Assembly (NCBI RefSeq): GCF_003205575.1
Contig: NZ_PYBW01000032.1
Span: forward strand, 1-64,000
Length of the DNA stretch: 64,000 nucleotides
Source: Streptomyces tateyamensis
Lineage (GTDB): Bacteria > Actinomycetota > Actinomycetes > Streptomycetales > Streptomycetaceae
Direction: 5' to 3'
The first letter of the stretch is position 1. The number at the start of each line of letters is the position of its first letter. The position numbers and the translations under genes are program-made. Below, piece by piece: positions 16,837 to 24,750 of the stretch. The notes below the pieces were generated by a model. It had not been told where the DNA came from and searched no databases. It worked only from the letters and a program-made list of their open reading frames with translations.

Positions 16837-16950
16837 GTTACCGAGATCACCGGGAACACCGTGCGCAACTGCGACGGCTACGGCGTGGTCTTCTTCGAGA
16901 GCTCGGCAGACGCCGGCGCCCACGGCGTGGTCGCCGGCAACCTGAGCTTT
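16837..16950 (+). pseudogene. remnant of a right-handed beta-helix protein
   Basis: This frame encodes about 38 residues including TEITGNTVRNCDGYGV and GAHGVVAGNLSF, the repeat pattern of pectate-lyase/NosD-like parallel beta-helix proteins (N-x-V/L-x-N-C-x-x-G-V-x). It has no credible start, no signal peptide and no continuation: the frame turns into unrelated Pro/Arg-rich sequence. I read it as one or two turns left from a deleted gene. Similarity to the beta-helix half of the AAA+ protein at 21-23.5 kb is only at fold level. Confidence 0.5.
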
Positions 16951-17010
16951 TGGCCGGAGCCTGGCGCCCGCCCTCGAACTCACTGCGCCGAGGGCCGGAC
17001 TCAACCAGGG

Positions 17011-17388
17011 TCAGACCAGGCTCGCGTGGGCGGCGACGACGCGCCAGCCGTGGTTCGGGGTGTGGATCCAGCTGCGGGTGTAGCGGATGCGGGTGGTGAG
17101 GTCCTGGCCGTCGAAGGTGCCGGCGAGGGTGCCGAGGAACCAGGTGAGGCCGGTGGTGCCGATGACGAGCAGGGTCAGGTCCTCCTCCTCGACGCGGGTG
17201 AGGCGCTGGCGGCCGCTCCGCTGGAGTTCGAGGTCGTCGGCCTTGCTGTACAGGCGTCCGTCGGGGCCCGTGAAGACCAGGCGGTCGTCGAGCAGATGGT
17301 CAAGCGCCTCGGTGTCGGCGGCGAGTTGGGCTGCCTGGAGACGGCGTTCGGCGGTGCGCAGATCCTCGGTCAGCTGATCGGTGGCCAT
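17011..17388 (-). CDS. nuclear transport factor 2-like (DUF4440) protein
   Basis: 125 residues of the SnoaL/NTF2-like cone fold: an N-terminal helix pair (LTEDLRTAERRLQAAQLAADTEAL), then LDDRLVFTGPDGRLYSKADDL, then a curved sheet ending WIHTPNHGWRVVAAHASLV, as in DUF4440 proteins. These are small binding or lyase/isomerase domains of varied function. The ATG start at 17388 begins MATDQLTEDL. Divergent from the CPCC-barstar gene. No partner gene suggests a specific role. Confidence 0.82.
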   Translation of the reverse strand: MATDQLTEDLRTAERRLQAAQLAADTEALDHLLDDRLVFTGPDGRLYSKADDLELQRSGRQRLTRVEEEDLTLLVIGTTGLTWFLGTLAGTFDGQDLTTRIRYTRSWIHTPNHGWRVVAAHASLV

Positions 17389-17474
17389 GCGCAGCAGGTT
17401 ACCGGCGGGGCCCGCGCGCGAGGTCCGGTTTGAAAATCCGAGCACGACTCCTCGCCCTGCCCGAGACTGCAGCC

Positions 17475-18137
17475 ATGGACACCCGCCGACCCTGCCCCTG
17501 CTGCGGCCACCTGGTCTTCGACCTGACGGACGGTTGGCCCGGCTCGTTCGCCATCTGTCCGGTCTGCTACTGGGAGGACGACCGGGTCCAGCTCCGCTGG
17601 CCGTACCTGGAAGGCGGGGCGAACCGGGTCTCGCTGGTGACGGCGCAGCAGAACTACCGGGAGCACGGGCGCAGCGAGCTGCGGACCCTGCCCGTCCGTG
17701 AGCCCCGGGAAGGCGAGGAGCGGGATCCCGCCTGGCGGCCCGTCGACCGTGAGCGGGACCTGTTCGAGGACTGGGGCGGCGAGGTCCGCCCGTGGCCCGA
17801 GGAGCCGGAGGCGCTGTGCTGGTGGCTGCCCGCCTTCTGGGGGCGGCCCGAGGAGGCGGAGGTCGAGGTGCCGGCCTCGCAGACGATCGACCTCGCCGGG
17901 GTGAGCAGCGAGCGCGACCTGCACGCCCTGCTCAAGCGCGAGCTGGGGCTCCCCGACTTCTACGGGATGAACTGGGCCGCCCTCTGGGACGCGATCACCG
18001 GCCTGGTGGAGATCCCCGGCGAGCTGCGGTTCGTCCACTCGTCCGCGCCGGCTCCCGAAGTCGGGGCCGGTCTGCGGCGGGTGCTGGCCCGGTATGCGGA
18101 GCTCCGGCCCGGGTTCGTCGCGAGGTACGAGGCGTAG
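17475..18137 (+). CDS. CPCC cysteine-rich domain fused to a barstar-like domain
   Basis: 220 residues. Residues 5-62 match the CPCC family: RPCPCCGHLVFDLT, ICPVCYWEDD, then GGANRVSLVTAQQNY, with four Cys probably binding zinc. Residues about 140-215 are barstar-like: TIDLAGVSSERDLHALLKREL, then FYGMNWAALWDAITG, where the acidic/aromatic segment of barstar plugs the barnase active site. Barstar proteins inhibit barnase-like RNases or act as immunity proteins for polymorphic toxins. No RNase toxin lies nearby, so it may be an orphan immunity protein or control a cellular RNase. Start chosen at the ATG directly before the CPCC domain. Confidence 0.8.
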   Translation: MDTRRPCPCCGHLVFDLTDGWPGSFAICPVCYWEDDRVQLRWPYLEGGANRVSLVTAQQNYREHGRSELRTLPVREPREGEERDPAWRPVDRERDLFEDWGGEVRPWPEEPEALCWWLPAFWGRPEEAEVEVPASQTIDLAGVSSERDLHALLKRELGLPDFYGMNWAALWDAITGLVEIPGELRFVHSSAPAPEVGAGLRRVLARYAELRPGFVARYEA

Positions 18138-18263
18138 CGCCTCGCCGCTCGCGTACTCCCACCGTGGTAGCCCGACGGCCGCCGCCCGCACGACGCGGTC
18201 GGTGGCGCGGGCGCGCGAAGGTGGAGGGGTCGGTGCAGGTGACAGGCGAGGAGTTGGATTCCC

Positions 18264-18524
18264 ATGTATGCGCAGCACTTGGTCCAGAGCGGGTGGCACC
18301 CGTGGTTCCTGGTGTTCCCGTTCTTCTGGCTGGTCGTGGTGGTGCTGGTGTTCGCCGTGCTACGGCGGACCGCCTGGCGGCGGGCGGGGGCCTGCGGGTA
18401 CGGCGGGTACGGCGGTCGGGAAATGGGGCCGCTGGCGGTGCTCGGGGAGCGGTACGCGCGGGGGGAGATCGACGAGGAGGAGTACCGGGCGCGGCGGGCG
18501 GTGATCAGCGAGCGGGACAGGTGA
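18264..18524 (+). CDS. small membrane protein with SHOCT domain
   Basis: 86 residues: one strongly hydrophobic helix (FLVFPFFWLVVVVLVFAVL), an Arg/Gly-rich linker and a C-terminal SHOCT motif (AVLGERYARGEIDEEEYRARR), a short oligomerisation element common at the C-termini of actinobacterial proteins. It is preceded by GAGGAG. Probably an inner-membrane scaffold or regulator; no specific function is known. Confidence 0.82.
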   Translation: MYAQHLVQSGWHPWFLVFPFFWLVVVVLVFAVLRRTAWRRAGACGYGGYGGREMGPLAVLGERYARGEIDEEEYRARRAVISERDR

Positions 18525-18584
18525 GCCACGCGCACCGGGTCGGGCCCCACCCGTCCCGGTGCGCCCCATAAGCGGAAGCTGTAC

Positions 18585-18619
18585 AGGTCAGAATGACTAC
18601 TTTCCGTTACAATTGACCT
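18585..18619 (+). promoter_or_regulatory. leaderless promoter with AGGTCA/TGACCT inverted repeat
   Basis: AGGTCA (18585-18590) and TGACCT (18614-18619) form a 6-bp inverted repeat, ending just before the ATG of the cysteine-synthase-like gene at 18621. TACAAT (18608-18613) is a near-consensus -10 located 7 bases before the ATG, with no ribosome site. The repeat arms occupy the -35 area (17 bases from the -10) and the start region, a layout suited to repression. Confidence 0.5.
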
Positions 18620-18620
18620 C

Positions 18621-19751
18621 ATGGCAGCCACCACCCTCAGCAGCAGTACCGTCGATGTCGACCGCTCCGACGCCGCCTACCGGGCCTGGCTCAAGGACGC
18701 GGTGCGCAAGGTGCAGGCGGATGCGAACCGGTCCGCGGACACGCACCTGTTGCGTTTCCCGCTCCCGGCCGACTGGGGGATCGACCTCTACCTGAAGGAC
18801 GAGTCCACGCATCCGACCGGGAGCCTGAAGCACCGGCTGGCGAGATCGCTCTTCCTGTACGGGCTGTGCAACGGCTGGATCCGCCCGGGCAAGCCGGTGA
18901 TCGAGGCGTCGAGCGGGTCCACCGCCGTCTCGGAGGCGTACTTCGCGCAGCTGATCGGGGTGCCGTTCATCGCGGTGATGGCCAAGACCACCAGCCGGGC
19001 CAAGATCGAGCTGATCGAGTTCCACGGCGGCAGCTGCCACCTGGTGGACAACGCCTGCGAGGTGTACGAGGTCTCCGCCCGCCTGGCGGCCGAGACCGGC
19101 GGCCACTACATGGACCAGTTCACCTACGCCGAGCGGGCCACCGACTGGCGCGGCAACAACAACATCGCCGAGTCGATCTTCGCCCAGCTGCGGCTGGAGC
19201 CCTACCCCGAGCCGGCCTGGATCGTGGCCACCGCCGGGACCGGCGGCACCTCGGCGACCATCGCCCGGTACGTGCACTACCAGCAGTTCGACACCCGGAT
19301 CTGCGTGCCCGACCCGGAGAACTCCTGCTTCTTCGAGGGCTGGCTCGGGCACGACCCGGACGCGGGCTGTCCCACCTCCTCGCGGATCGAGGGCATCGGC
19401 CGGCCGCGGATGGAGCCCAGCTTCGTGCCCGGCGCGATCGACCGGATGATGAAGGTCCCGGACGCCGCCTCGATCGCCGCCATCCGGGTGCTGGAGCGGG
19501 CGCTCGGCAAGAAGGCGGGCGCCTCCACCGGCACGGGACTGTGGAGCGCGCTGCGGATCGTGGCCGAGATGCGCGAGCACGGCGAGCGCGGCAGCGTGGT
19601 CACCCTGATCTGCGACCCGGGCGACCGCTACCTGGACAAGTACTACTCGGACGCCTGGCTCGCCGAGCACGGCATCGAGATCGCCCCGCACGAGCGGGCG
19701 CTGGAGTCCTTCCTCGCCGGAAATGGGTGGTCCGAGGCACTGCCCGCGTGA
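18621..19751 (+). CDS. PLP-dependent cysteine synthase family protein
   Basis: 376-residue fold type II PLP enzyme. The PLP lysine lies in [10 protein letters not shown] near residue 73, the substrate/phosphate loop in [13 protein letters not shown] near 97, and the Gly-rich cofactor loop in [15 protein letters not shown] near 200. Sequence features resemble the Cds1-type cysteine desulfhydrase/cystathionine-synthase-like branch, not CysK proper; the C-terminal half has extra Cys residues ([14 protein letters not shown]). It may degrade L-cysteine to sulfide or make cysteine from an activated serine. An operator-like repeat overlaps its promoter. Confidence 0.85.
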   Translation: MAATTLSSSTVDVDRSDAAYRAWLKDAVRKVQADANRSADTHLLRFPLPADWGIDLYLKDESTHPTGSLKHRLARSLFLYGLCNGWIRPGKPVIEASSGSTAVSEAYFAQLIGVPFIAVMAKTTSRAKIELIEFHGGSCHLVDNACEVYEVSARLAAETGGHYMDQFTYAERATDWRGNNNIAESIFAQLRLEPYPEPAWIVATAGTGGTSATIARYVHYQQFDTRICVPDPENSCFFEGWLGHDPDAGCPTSSRIEGIGRPRMEPSFVPGAIDRMMKVPDAASIAAIRVLERALGKKAGASTGTGLWSALRIVAEMREHGERGSVVTLICDPGDRYLDKYYSDAWLAEHGIEIAPHERALESFLAGNGWSEALPA

Positions 19752-19764
19752 TATTCCAACGGGC

Positions 19765-20256
19765 ATGGAAGATCTTCTGACGGACCGCCTGATACTGCAC
19801 CCCTTCACCCTCGAGGAGGCGCAGCGGGTCGCCGAGGGGGTGCCCGGCCCCGGTGACAACTGGGCCGCCGACTACCCGAGCGAGGGCGAGCGGGCCGGCG
19901 CCGGCATGTTCGCCCGGCGCCAGGGCGCCGACGAGCAGGACCTGCACCCCTGGGGCGGCTACGAGATCCGCCGCCGCAGCGACGGCGTGGCGATCGGCGG
20001 CATCGGTTTCCACGGCACCCCGGGGGAGAGCGGCACCGCCGAGATCGGTTACGGGCTGGCCGTGTCCGAGCGCGGCAAGGGCTATGCCAGCGAGGCGCTG
20101 CGCGGGATGCTGGCGGCGGTGCGCGAGTGGGGCGCCAAGCGCCTGATCGCCGACACCAACCTGGACAACATCGCCTCCCAGCGGGTGATGGAGGCGGTCG
20201 GGATGGTGCAGACCGGGCAGGACGAGGAGCTGAAGTTCTACGCGATCGAGCTCTGA
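19765..20256 (+). CDS. GNAT family N-acetyltransferase (RimJ/RimL-like)
   Basis: 163 residues. Starts MEDLLTDRLILHPFTLEEA, the typical opening of RimJ/RimL-type acetyltransferases. It continues with GYGLAVSERGKGYASEALRGML (acetyl-CoA loop GKGYASEAL) and ADTNLDNIASQRVMEAVGM (motif B). The substrate could be a ribosomal protein N-terminus, an antibiotic amine or a small metabolite. It follows the PLP enzyme by 13 bases and may share its mRNA. Confidence 0.9.
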   Translation: MEDLLTDRLILHPFTLEEAQRVAEGVPGPGDNWAADYPSEGERAGAGMFARRQGADEQDLHPWGGYEIRRRSDGVAIGGIGFHGTPGESGTAEIGYGLAVSERGKGYASEALRGMLAAVREWGAKRLIADTNLDNIASQRVMEAVGMVQTGQDEELKFYAIEL

Positions 20257-20313
20257 GGCCTGATCGAACGGTGTGGCGCGGGCGAGCCGTGACGCCCCGT
20301 TAGCAGGGGCTCC

Positions 20314-21123
20314 TCACAGGCCGGTCGGCGCCAGCACCAGCTCGCGCACGTACTCGCGCGCCGCCTCCGCCGCCTCGGCGGGCAGGGCCGCGTCGGTGAC
20401 CCAGGTGTCCACCTCGCCCAGCTCCGCGAAGGTGGACAGGCCGACCACACCCCACTTGGTGTGGTCGGCCACCGCGACCACCCGGCGGGCCGAGGCGACG
20501 AAGTTGCGGTTGGTCTCCGCCTCGGCCAGGTTCGGGGTGGACAGCCCGGCCTCGGGGGAGAGGCCGTGGGTGCCGAGGAAGAGCAGGTCGAAGTGGAGCG
20601 AGCGGATCGCCCGGTCGGCCACCGGGCCCACCAACGAGTCCGAGGGGGTGCGCACCCCGCCGGTCAGCACCACCGTGGTCCCGGTGCCCTCGCCCTGGCG
20701 CTGGGCCCGCTCGAACACGTCCGCCACCCGCACCGAGTTGGTCACCACGGTCAGCTGACCGACCGTCACCAGGTGCTGGGCGAGCGCGAAGGTGGTGGTG
20801 CCGCCGGAGAGCGCGATCGCCGTCCCCGGGCTGACCAGTGCGGCCGCCGCCCGGGCGATCTCCTCCTTGGCGGAGAGCTCCAGCGAGGACTTGGCCTCGA
20901 AGCCGGGCTCGTGGGTGCGGGCTTCCTCCACCGGGACGGCGCCGCCGTGCACCTTCTCGATCGCGCCGACCTTGGCGAGCGCGTCCAGGTCCCGGCGGAT
21001 CGTCATGTCGGAGACGTTCAGCCGCCGGGTCAGCTCGTTGACCCGGACTCCGCCGCGGCGGCGGACCTCGTCCAGGATCAGCGCCCGGCGCTGTTCGGCC
21101 AGGAGGTTGCTGCTGTCGGCCAC
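20314..21123 (-). CDS. DeoR family transcriptional regulator
   Basis: 269 residues. The N-terminal DeoR helix-turn-helix at about 8-60 (AEQRRALILDEVRRRGGVRVNELTRRLNVSDMTIRRDLDALAKVG) is followed by GAVPVEEAR and a sugar-phosphate isomerase-like sensor domain with ALSGGTTTFALAQHL, VVTNSVRVADVF, GLSPEAGLSTPN and VADHTKWG. These regulators respond to sugar phosphates. No sugar operon is adjacent on either side, so the target is elsewhere or autoregulatory. GTG start has an AAGGG-type site 9 bases upstream. Confidence 0.92.
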   Translation of the reverse strand: MADSSNLLAEQRRALILDEVRRRGGVRVNELTRRLNVSDMTIRRDLDALAKVGAIEKVHGGAVPVEEARTHEPGFEAKSSLELSAKEEIARAAAALVSPGTAIALSGGTTTFALAQHLVTVGQLTVVTNSVRVADVFERAQRQGEGTGTTVVLTGGVRTPSDSLVGPVADRAIRSLHFDLLFLGTHGLSPEAGLSTPNLAEAETNRNFVASARRVVAVADHTKWGVVGLSTFAELGEVDTWVTDAALPAEAAEAAREYVRELVLAPTGL

Positions 21124-21180
21124 GGACGCGCCCTTCCCTGATAACCCGTTGATGTGCGCCTATCCTGCCACGGCAAGGGC

Positions 21181-23571
21181 TCAGCCGGGCAGCGGGAGGT
21201 CGGCCGGAACCAGCAGTTGGAGCTCCTCGGTCGACGCGTCGGGCAGCTGGGCCACCCGCATCGCGTGGCGCTCGACCATGGTCTCGAACACCTGGCGCGC
21301 GGTGCGGCCGTTGCCGAAGGTCGGGCCGCGCTGCAGGGTGGCGAAGTGGGCCAGCAGCGCGGCCGCGGTCGGGTCGGCGAGCTGGTACTCCTGCTCCTGG
21401 CACTGGGTGCGGGCGATCTCCAGCAGCTCGGCGTCGGTGTAGTCGGGGAAGGTGATGGTGCGCGAGAAGCGCGAGGACAGGCCCGGGTTGGCGGCCAGGA
21501 AGCGCTCCATCTCGGCGGTGTAGCCGGCCACGATGACCACCACCTCGTCCCGGTGGTCCTCCATCAGCTTGACCAGGGTGTCGATCGCCTCCCGGCCGAA
21601 GTCGCGGGCGCCGTCCTCCGGAGCCAGGGTGTAGGCCTCGTCGATGAACAGCACCCCGCCCCTGGCCTGGTCGAAGGCGGCCTGGGTGCGGATCGCGGTG
21701 GAGCCGATGTGCTCGCCGACCAGGTCCACCCGGGCCACCTCCACCAGGTGTCCGCGCTGCAGGACCCCCAGCGCCGCCAGGATCTCGCCGTAGAGCCGGG
21801 CCACCGTGGTCTTGCCGGTGCCGGGGGAGCCGGTGAAGACCAGGTGGCGGCGGAGCGAGGGTGCCTTGAGCCCGGCCTGCCGGCGGCGCCGGCCGACCGA
21901 GATCAGGTCGATCAGGGTGCGCACCTCCTGCTTCACGGTGGCCAGTCCGATCAGCGCGTCCAGCTCGGCCAACGTCTCCTCGGCCGGGCGGCAGTCCGGG
22001 ATCGGTGCGATCTGCGGCGGCGCGACCAGCGGCGCGGTGCCCGCGGTCAGCTGGGCGGTGCGCTGCGGCGGCACCGCCTCGGCGGCCGGGGCCGGCGCGG
22101 GGGCCACGTCGTCCGAGGTGCAGGCCTCCACCAGCGGGCCCGGCTCGGCGATCTCGAAGCCGGCCCGGGCGTTCTGCTCGGCCCGGCAGCGGGTCAGCAC
22201 GGTGCGGCAGCCGTCGATGACGTGGAAGCCGAAGCCCTTGCCCTGCACCGCCCGGCAGTCCTCGAAGCTGCCCCGGCCCTGCGCCGAGACGTAGACCGCC
22301 GCCTCCGCGCTGGCCCGCACCACGCAGGAGCGCAGCACCGGGTCGGCGCCCTTGGTGACGATCACTCCGGTGGCCACCTCGGCGATCTCACAGTCGGTCA
22401 GCAGTCCGCCGCTGCCGTGGTCTCGGAACCACAGCCCGGTGCCGGCCTGCTGCACCCGGCAGCGCTCCAGCGCGACGGTGGCGCCCGAGCTGACCGAGAC
22501 CGCCGAGCTGCGGATCCGGCTGAACGAGGTGTCGGTGACGGTGGCCTGGGAGTCGCGGTCCAGCACGAAGAGCGCGTCCGGCAGGTCGTGCAGCGCGCAG
22601 TCGGTCAGGGTGATCCGGGCTCCGTCGCTGACCCAGATCGCCGGGTAGTCCCCGGTGGAGTCCTCGATCTCGCAGCCGGTCGCCGTCACCGAGGTCCCCG
22701 GGTCCCAGACCGAGAGTGCCCCGCGCCCGAACGCCCGCACGCTGCTGCGCTCCAGCGTGAGCACCGCGCGGCCGCGCAGGTCGGCCGCGTTCTCCGGCAG
22801 GTCGTGCAACCGGCAGTCGCGCAGCTCCAGGGCGGCCTCGGTGTCCAGGGTCAGGCCGTTGCCGGTGACCCGGTGCACCTCGCAGTCGGTCAGCCGGCCC
22901 ACCGCCTTGGCCTCGGCCTGCACCCCGCTGCCGCGGATCTCGTAGATCTCGCAGCCGGTAAGCTCGGCCAGGCTGCCCGGGTCGGTGAGCAGCACCCCGG
23001 CGCCGGCCGCGTGGTGCAGCCGGCAGCGGTCCAACTCGGCCCGGGCGCCCTCCAGCACCGCCAGCCCCGCCTGGCCGGCCGCGCTCACCTCGCAGTCGGT
23101 GAACCGCGCCTGGGCGTGGCCGCGCAGCCGCAGCCCGAGACCGGAGGGGTTGCTGACGGTGCATCCGGTGAGCACCGGGGCGGCCCGGTCGGCGACCTCG
23201 ACGCCGACCGCGGCATGGGTGTCCACCCGGCAGCCGGTCAACTGGGCGTCGGCGCCCGGGCCGGTGATCCGCACCGCGGGGGCGGAGCTGTCGTAGCTCT
23301 CGATCACCAGGTCGCGCACCGTGGCAGCGGCGGTGACGGTCAGGCCGACCCCGGACGGCGGGTCGATCCGCACCGTGCCCGGGCCCTCGGCGGGCAGCAC
23401 CGTGACCGCCTTGTCCAGCAGGACGTTCTCCCGGAACACGCCCGGGCGCACGGTGACCGTGTCCCCGGGTTCGGCGGCGGCCAGCGCTTCGGCCAGGGTC
23501 TCGTACTCCCCGGCGCGCCGACGCCAGCGCGAGCCGCTGTCCTGCGTGACCCGGACCCTGTGCTCACCCAT
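21181..23571 (-). CDS. parallel beta-helix protein fused to a CbxX-type AAA+ ATPase
   Basis: 796 residues. The first ~470 form a long right-handed beta-helix: many turns of about 22 residues with the pattern L-T-D-C-x-V/I-x-x (for instance LTDCEVHRV, LRDCRLHDL and FTDCEVSAA), as in pectate-lyase-like or NosD-type repeats. A Pro/Ala linker follows. From about 535 on is a CbxX/CfqX (EccA/SpoVK) AAA+ domain with Walker A GSPGTGKTTVARL near 580, Walker B LFIDEAY near 640, sensor/arginine-finger segments SRFSRTITFPDYT and GNGRTARQVFE. It is cytoplasmic, with no signal peptide. The helix may bind a polymer or protein target that the ATPase remodels. ATG preceded by GGAG. Confidence 0.87.
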   Translation of the reverse strand: MGEHRVRVTQDSGSRWRRRAGEYETLAEALAAAEPGDTVTVRPGVFRENVLLDKAVTVLPAEGPGTVRIDPPSGVGLTVTAAATVRDLVIESYDSSAPAVRITGPGADAQLTGCRVDTHAAVGVEVADRAAPVLTGCTVSNPSGLGLRLRGHAQARFTDCEVSAAGQAGLAVLEGARAELDRCRLHHAAGAGVLLTDPGSLAELTGCEIYEIRGSGVQAEAKAVGRLTDCEVHRVTGNGLTLDTEAALELRDCRLHDLPENAADLRGRAVLTLERSSVRAFGRGALSVWDPGTSVTATGCEIEDSTGDYPAIWVSDGARITLTDCALHDLPDALFVLDRDSQATVTDTSFSRIRSSAVSVSSGATVALERCRVQQAGTGLWFRDHGSGGLLTDCEIAEVATGVIVTKGADPVLRSCVVRASAEAAVYVSAQGRGSFEDCRAVQGKGFGFHVIDGCRTVLTRCRAEQNARAGFEIAEPGPLVEACTSDDVAPAPAPAAEAVPPQRTAQLTAGTAPLVAPPQIAPIPDCRPAEETLAELDALIGLATVKQEVRTLIDLISVGRRRRQAGLKAPSLRRHLVFTGSPGTGKTTVARLYGEILAALGVLQRGHLVEVARVDLVGEHIGSTAIRTQAAFDQARGGVLFIDEAYTLAPEDGARDFGREAIDTLVKLMEDHRDEVVVIVAGYTAEMERFLAANPGLSSRFSRTITFPDYTDAELLEIARTQCQEQEYQLADPTAAALLAHFATLQRGPTFGNGRTARQVFETMVERHAMRVAQLPDASTEELQLLVPADLPLPG

Positions 23572-23754
23572 GACGCTCCGTCGCCCCGCCTTCCCTGCTC
23601 GTCCGTGCTCGTCCTGGCCGCGACCCCGACGCCTCACCGTAGCGTGCCCGGGTGAGGGCACCGGGCAGGTGAGGTGCCTGGGGTGCGGGCTGTGCTAGGG
23701 GCGGTGGGCCCACGCGGTTTCGGCGGCCGGCTGCCGCGGCTGCGACCGGTCGGC

Positions 23755-24624
23755 CTAGGCGGCGGGCAGTCGGTCGCCGGTGGCGAGGACCTCGACCGGG
23801 TCGCCCAGCCGGAGGGTGCCCAGCGCGTCGCCGGTCACCCCGTCGGGTCGTTCCGGGATCAGGTTGACGCCGAAGACCGCCTTCTTGTCGAAGCGGTGGC
23901 GCGCGGCCAGCGTGCGCAGCGGCTCCGGGCCCAGGCGCTCGCCGGTCTCCTGCTCGGTGGTGGTCACCACGCAGCGACCGCAGAGCTTGACCGCGCGGAA
24001 CACCAGCTCGCCGACCCGGACCCGGCGCCACTGCTCCTCGGCCCACGGCTCGGTGCCCGCGATCACCAGGTTCGGGCGGAACCGGGTCATCGGCAGCGGC
24101 TCACCGCCGGCCTCGACGAGCCAGTCGCCGAGCGCGGCCAGCGAGGCGGTGGTGGTGGCCAGCAACGGGAAGCCGTCGGCCATCGAGACCGTCTCGCCGG
24201 GCGCGCTGAAGGCCGGCGCGATCCGCCGGGCCAGCGGGTCGGCCAGGTGCAGCAGCCGCAGCTCCGGGTGGTCCACCTGCTCGCGCAGCCAGAGCTGGGC
24301 CTTCTCCTCGGCCTCCAGGGCGGCGAACTCGGTGCCGAACACCTCGCCCCGGACGGCGCTCGCGCCGTCCGCCGCGTGCGGCACCGGCACCCGCAGCTGG
24401 TCCCCGGCCGGGGAGGTGAGCAGCAGCGCGCCGTCCTCGGCGAGTTCGGTGCGGAACTGGCCGAGCCGGGGCAGGTCGCGCTGGGTCAGGGCCAGGCCGC
24501 CGGGCCGGGCCAGCATCCAGCGCCGGTCGCCGTGCAGACCCCAGGGTTCCACCACGGCCTGCTGCGGGCTCTGCCGGTACATGGACTTGACGGGGTACCG
24601 GTGCAATCCGGAGAGCTCGGCCAT
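23755..24624 (-). CDS. MOSC domain protein (mARC-like)
   Basis: 289 residues with a MOSC N-terminal beta-barrel (ELSGLHRYPVKSM, GDRRWMLA) and a C-terminal MOSC domain holding RFRPNLVI and KLCGRCVVTTTEQETGE, where the Cys is the expected ligand of the molybdenum cofactor in mARC/YcbX-type enzymes. Family members reduce N-hydroxylated compounds or sulfoxides using Moco. An alternative ATG three codons upstream is equally possible. No electron-donor gene is adjacent. Confidence 0.87.
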   Translation of the reverse strand: MAELSGLHRYPVKSMYRQSPQQAVVEPWGLHGDRRWMLARPGGLALTQRDLPRLGQFRTELAEDGALLLTSPAGDQLRVPVPHAADGASAVRGEVFGTEFAALEAEEKAQLWLREQVDHPELRLLHLADPLARRIAPAFSAPGETVSMADGFPLLATTTASLAALGDWLVEAGGEPLPMTRFRPNLVIAGTEPWAEEQWRRVRVGELVFRAVKLCGRCVVTTTEQETGERLGPEPLRTLAARHRFDKKAVFGVNLIPERPDGVTGDALGTLRLGDPVEVLATGDRLPAA

Positions 24625-24662
24625 GCCGCCCATCCTGCCAGGTAGCTTTGCTCCGAATGCGG

Positions 24663-24708
24663 ACGGGCCGCCTGGGCCGCCGCGTGCACGACGGCCCAGG
24701 CGGCCCGT
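24663..24708. terminator. 17-bp perfect stem-loop terminator
   Basis: The 17-base arm at 24663-24679 pairs perfectly with 24692-24708 around a 12-base loop. It lies 43-88 bases downstream of the stop of the minus-strand Gln-rich protein gene and before the MOSC gene start, so it most likely ends the former transcript. Confidence 0.85.
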
Positions 24709-24750
24709 TGACGACCGTCCCCCTCGGTCAACCGACCGGCACTGCCCCGG

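Noticed and set aside
22300..23500. Apparent tandem repeat DNA that could suggest a repeat array
   Set aside because: The period of about 66 bases is the coding repeat of beta-helix turns; the DNA copies are too divergent for a CRISPR or satellite array.
21154..23655. An 833-codon plus-strand frame antisense to the beta-helix/AAA+ gene
   Set aside because: No domains; the minus-strand frame has Walker A and B and regular beta-helix repeats.
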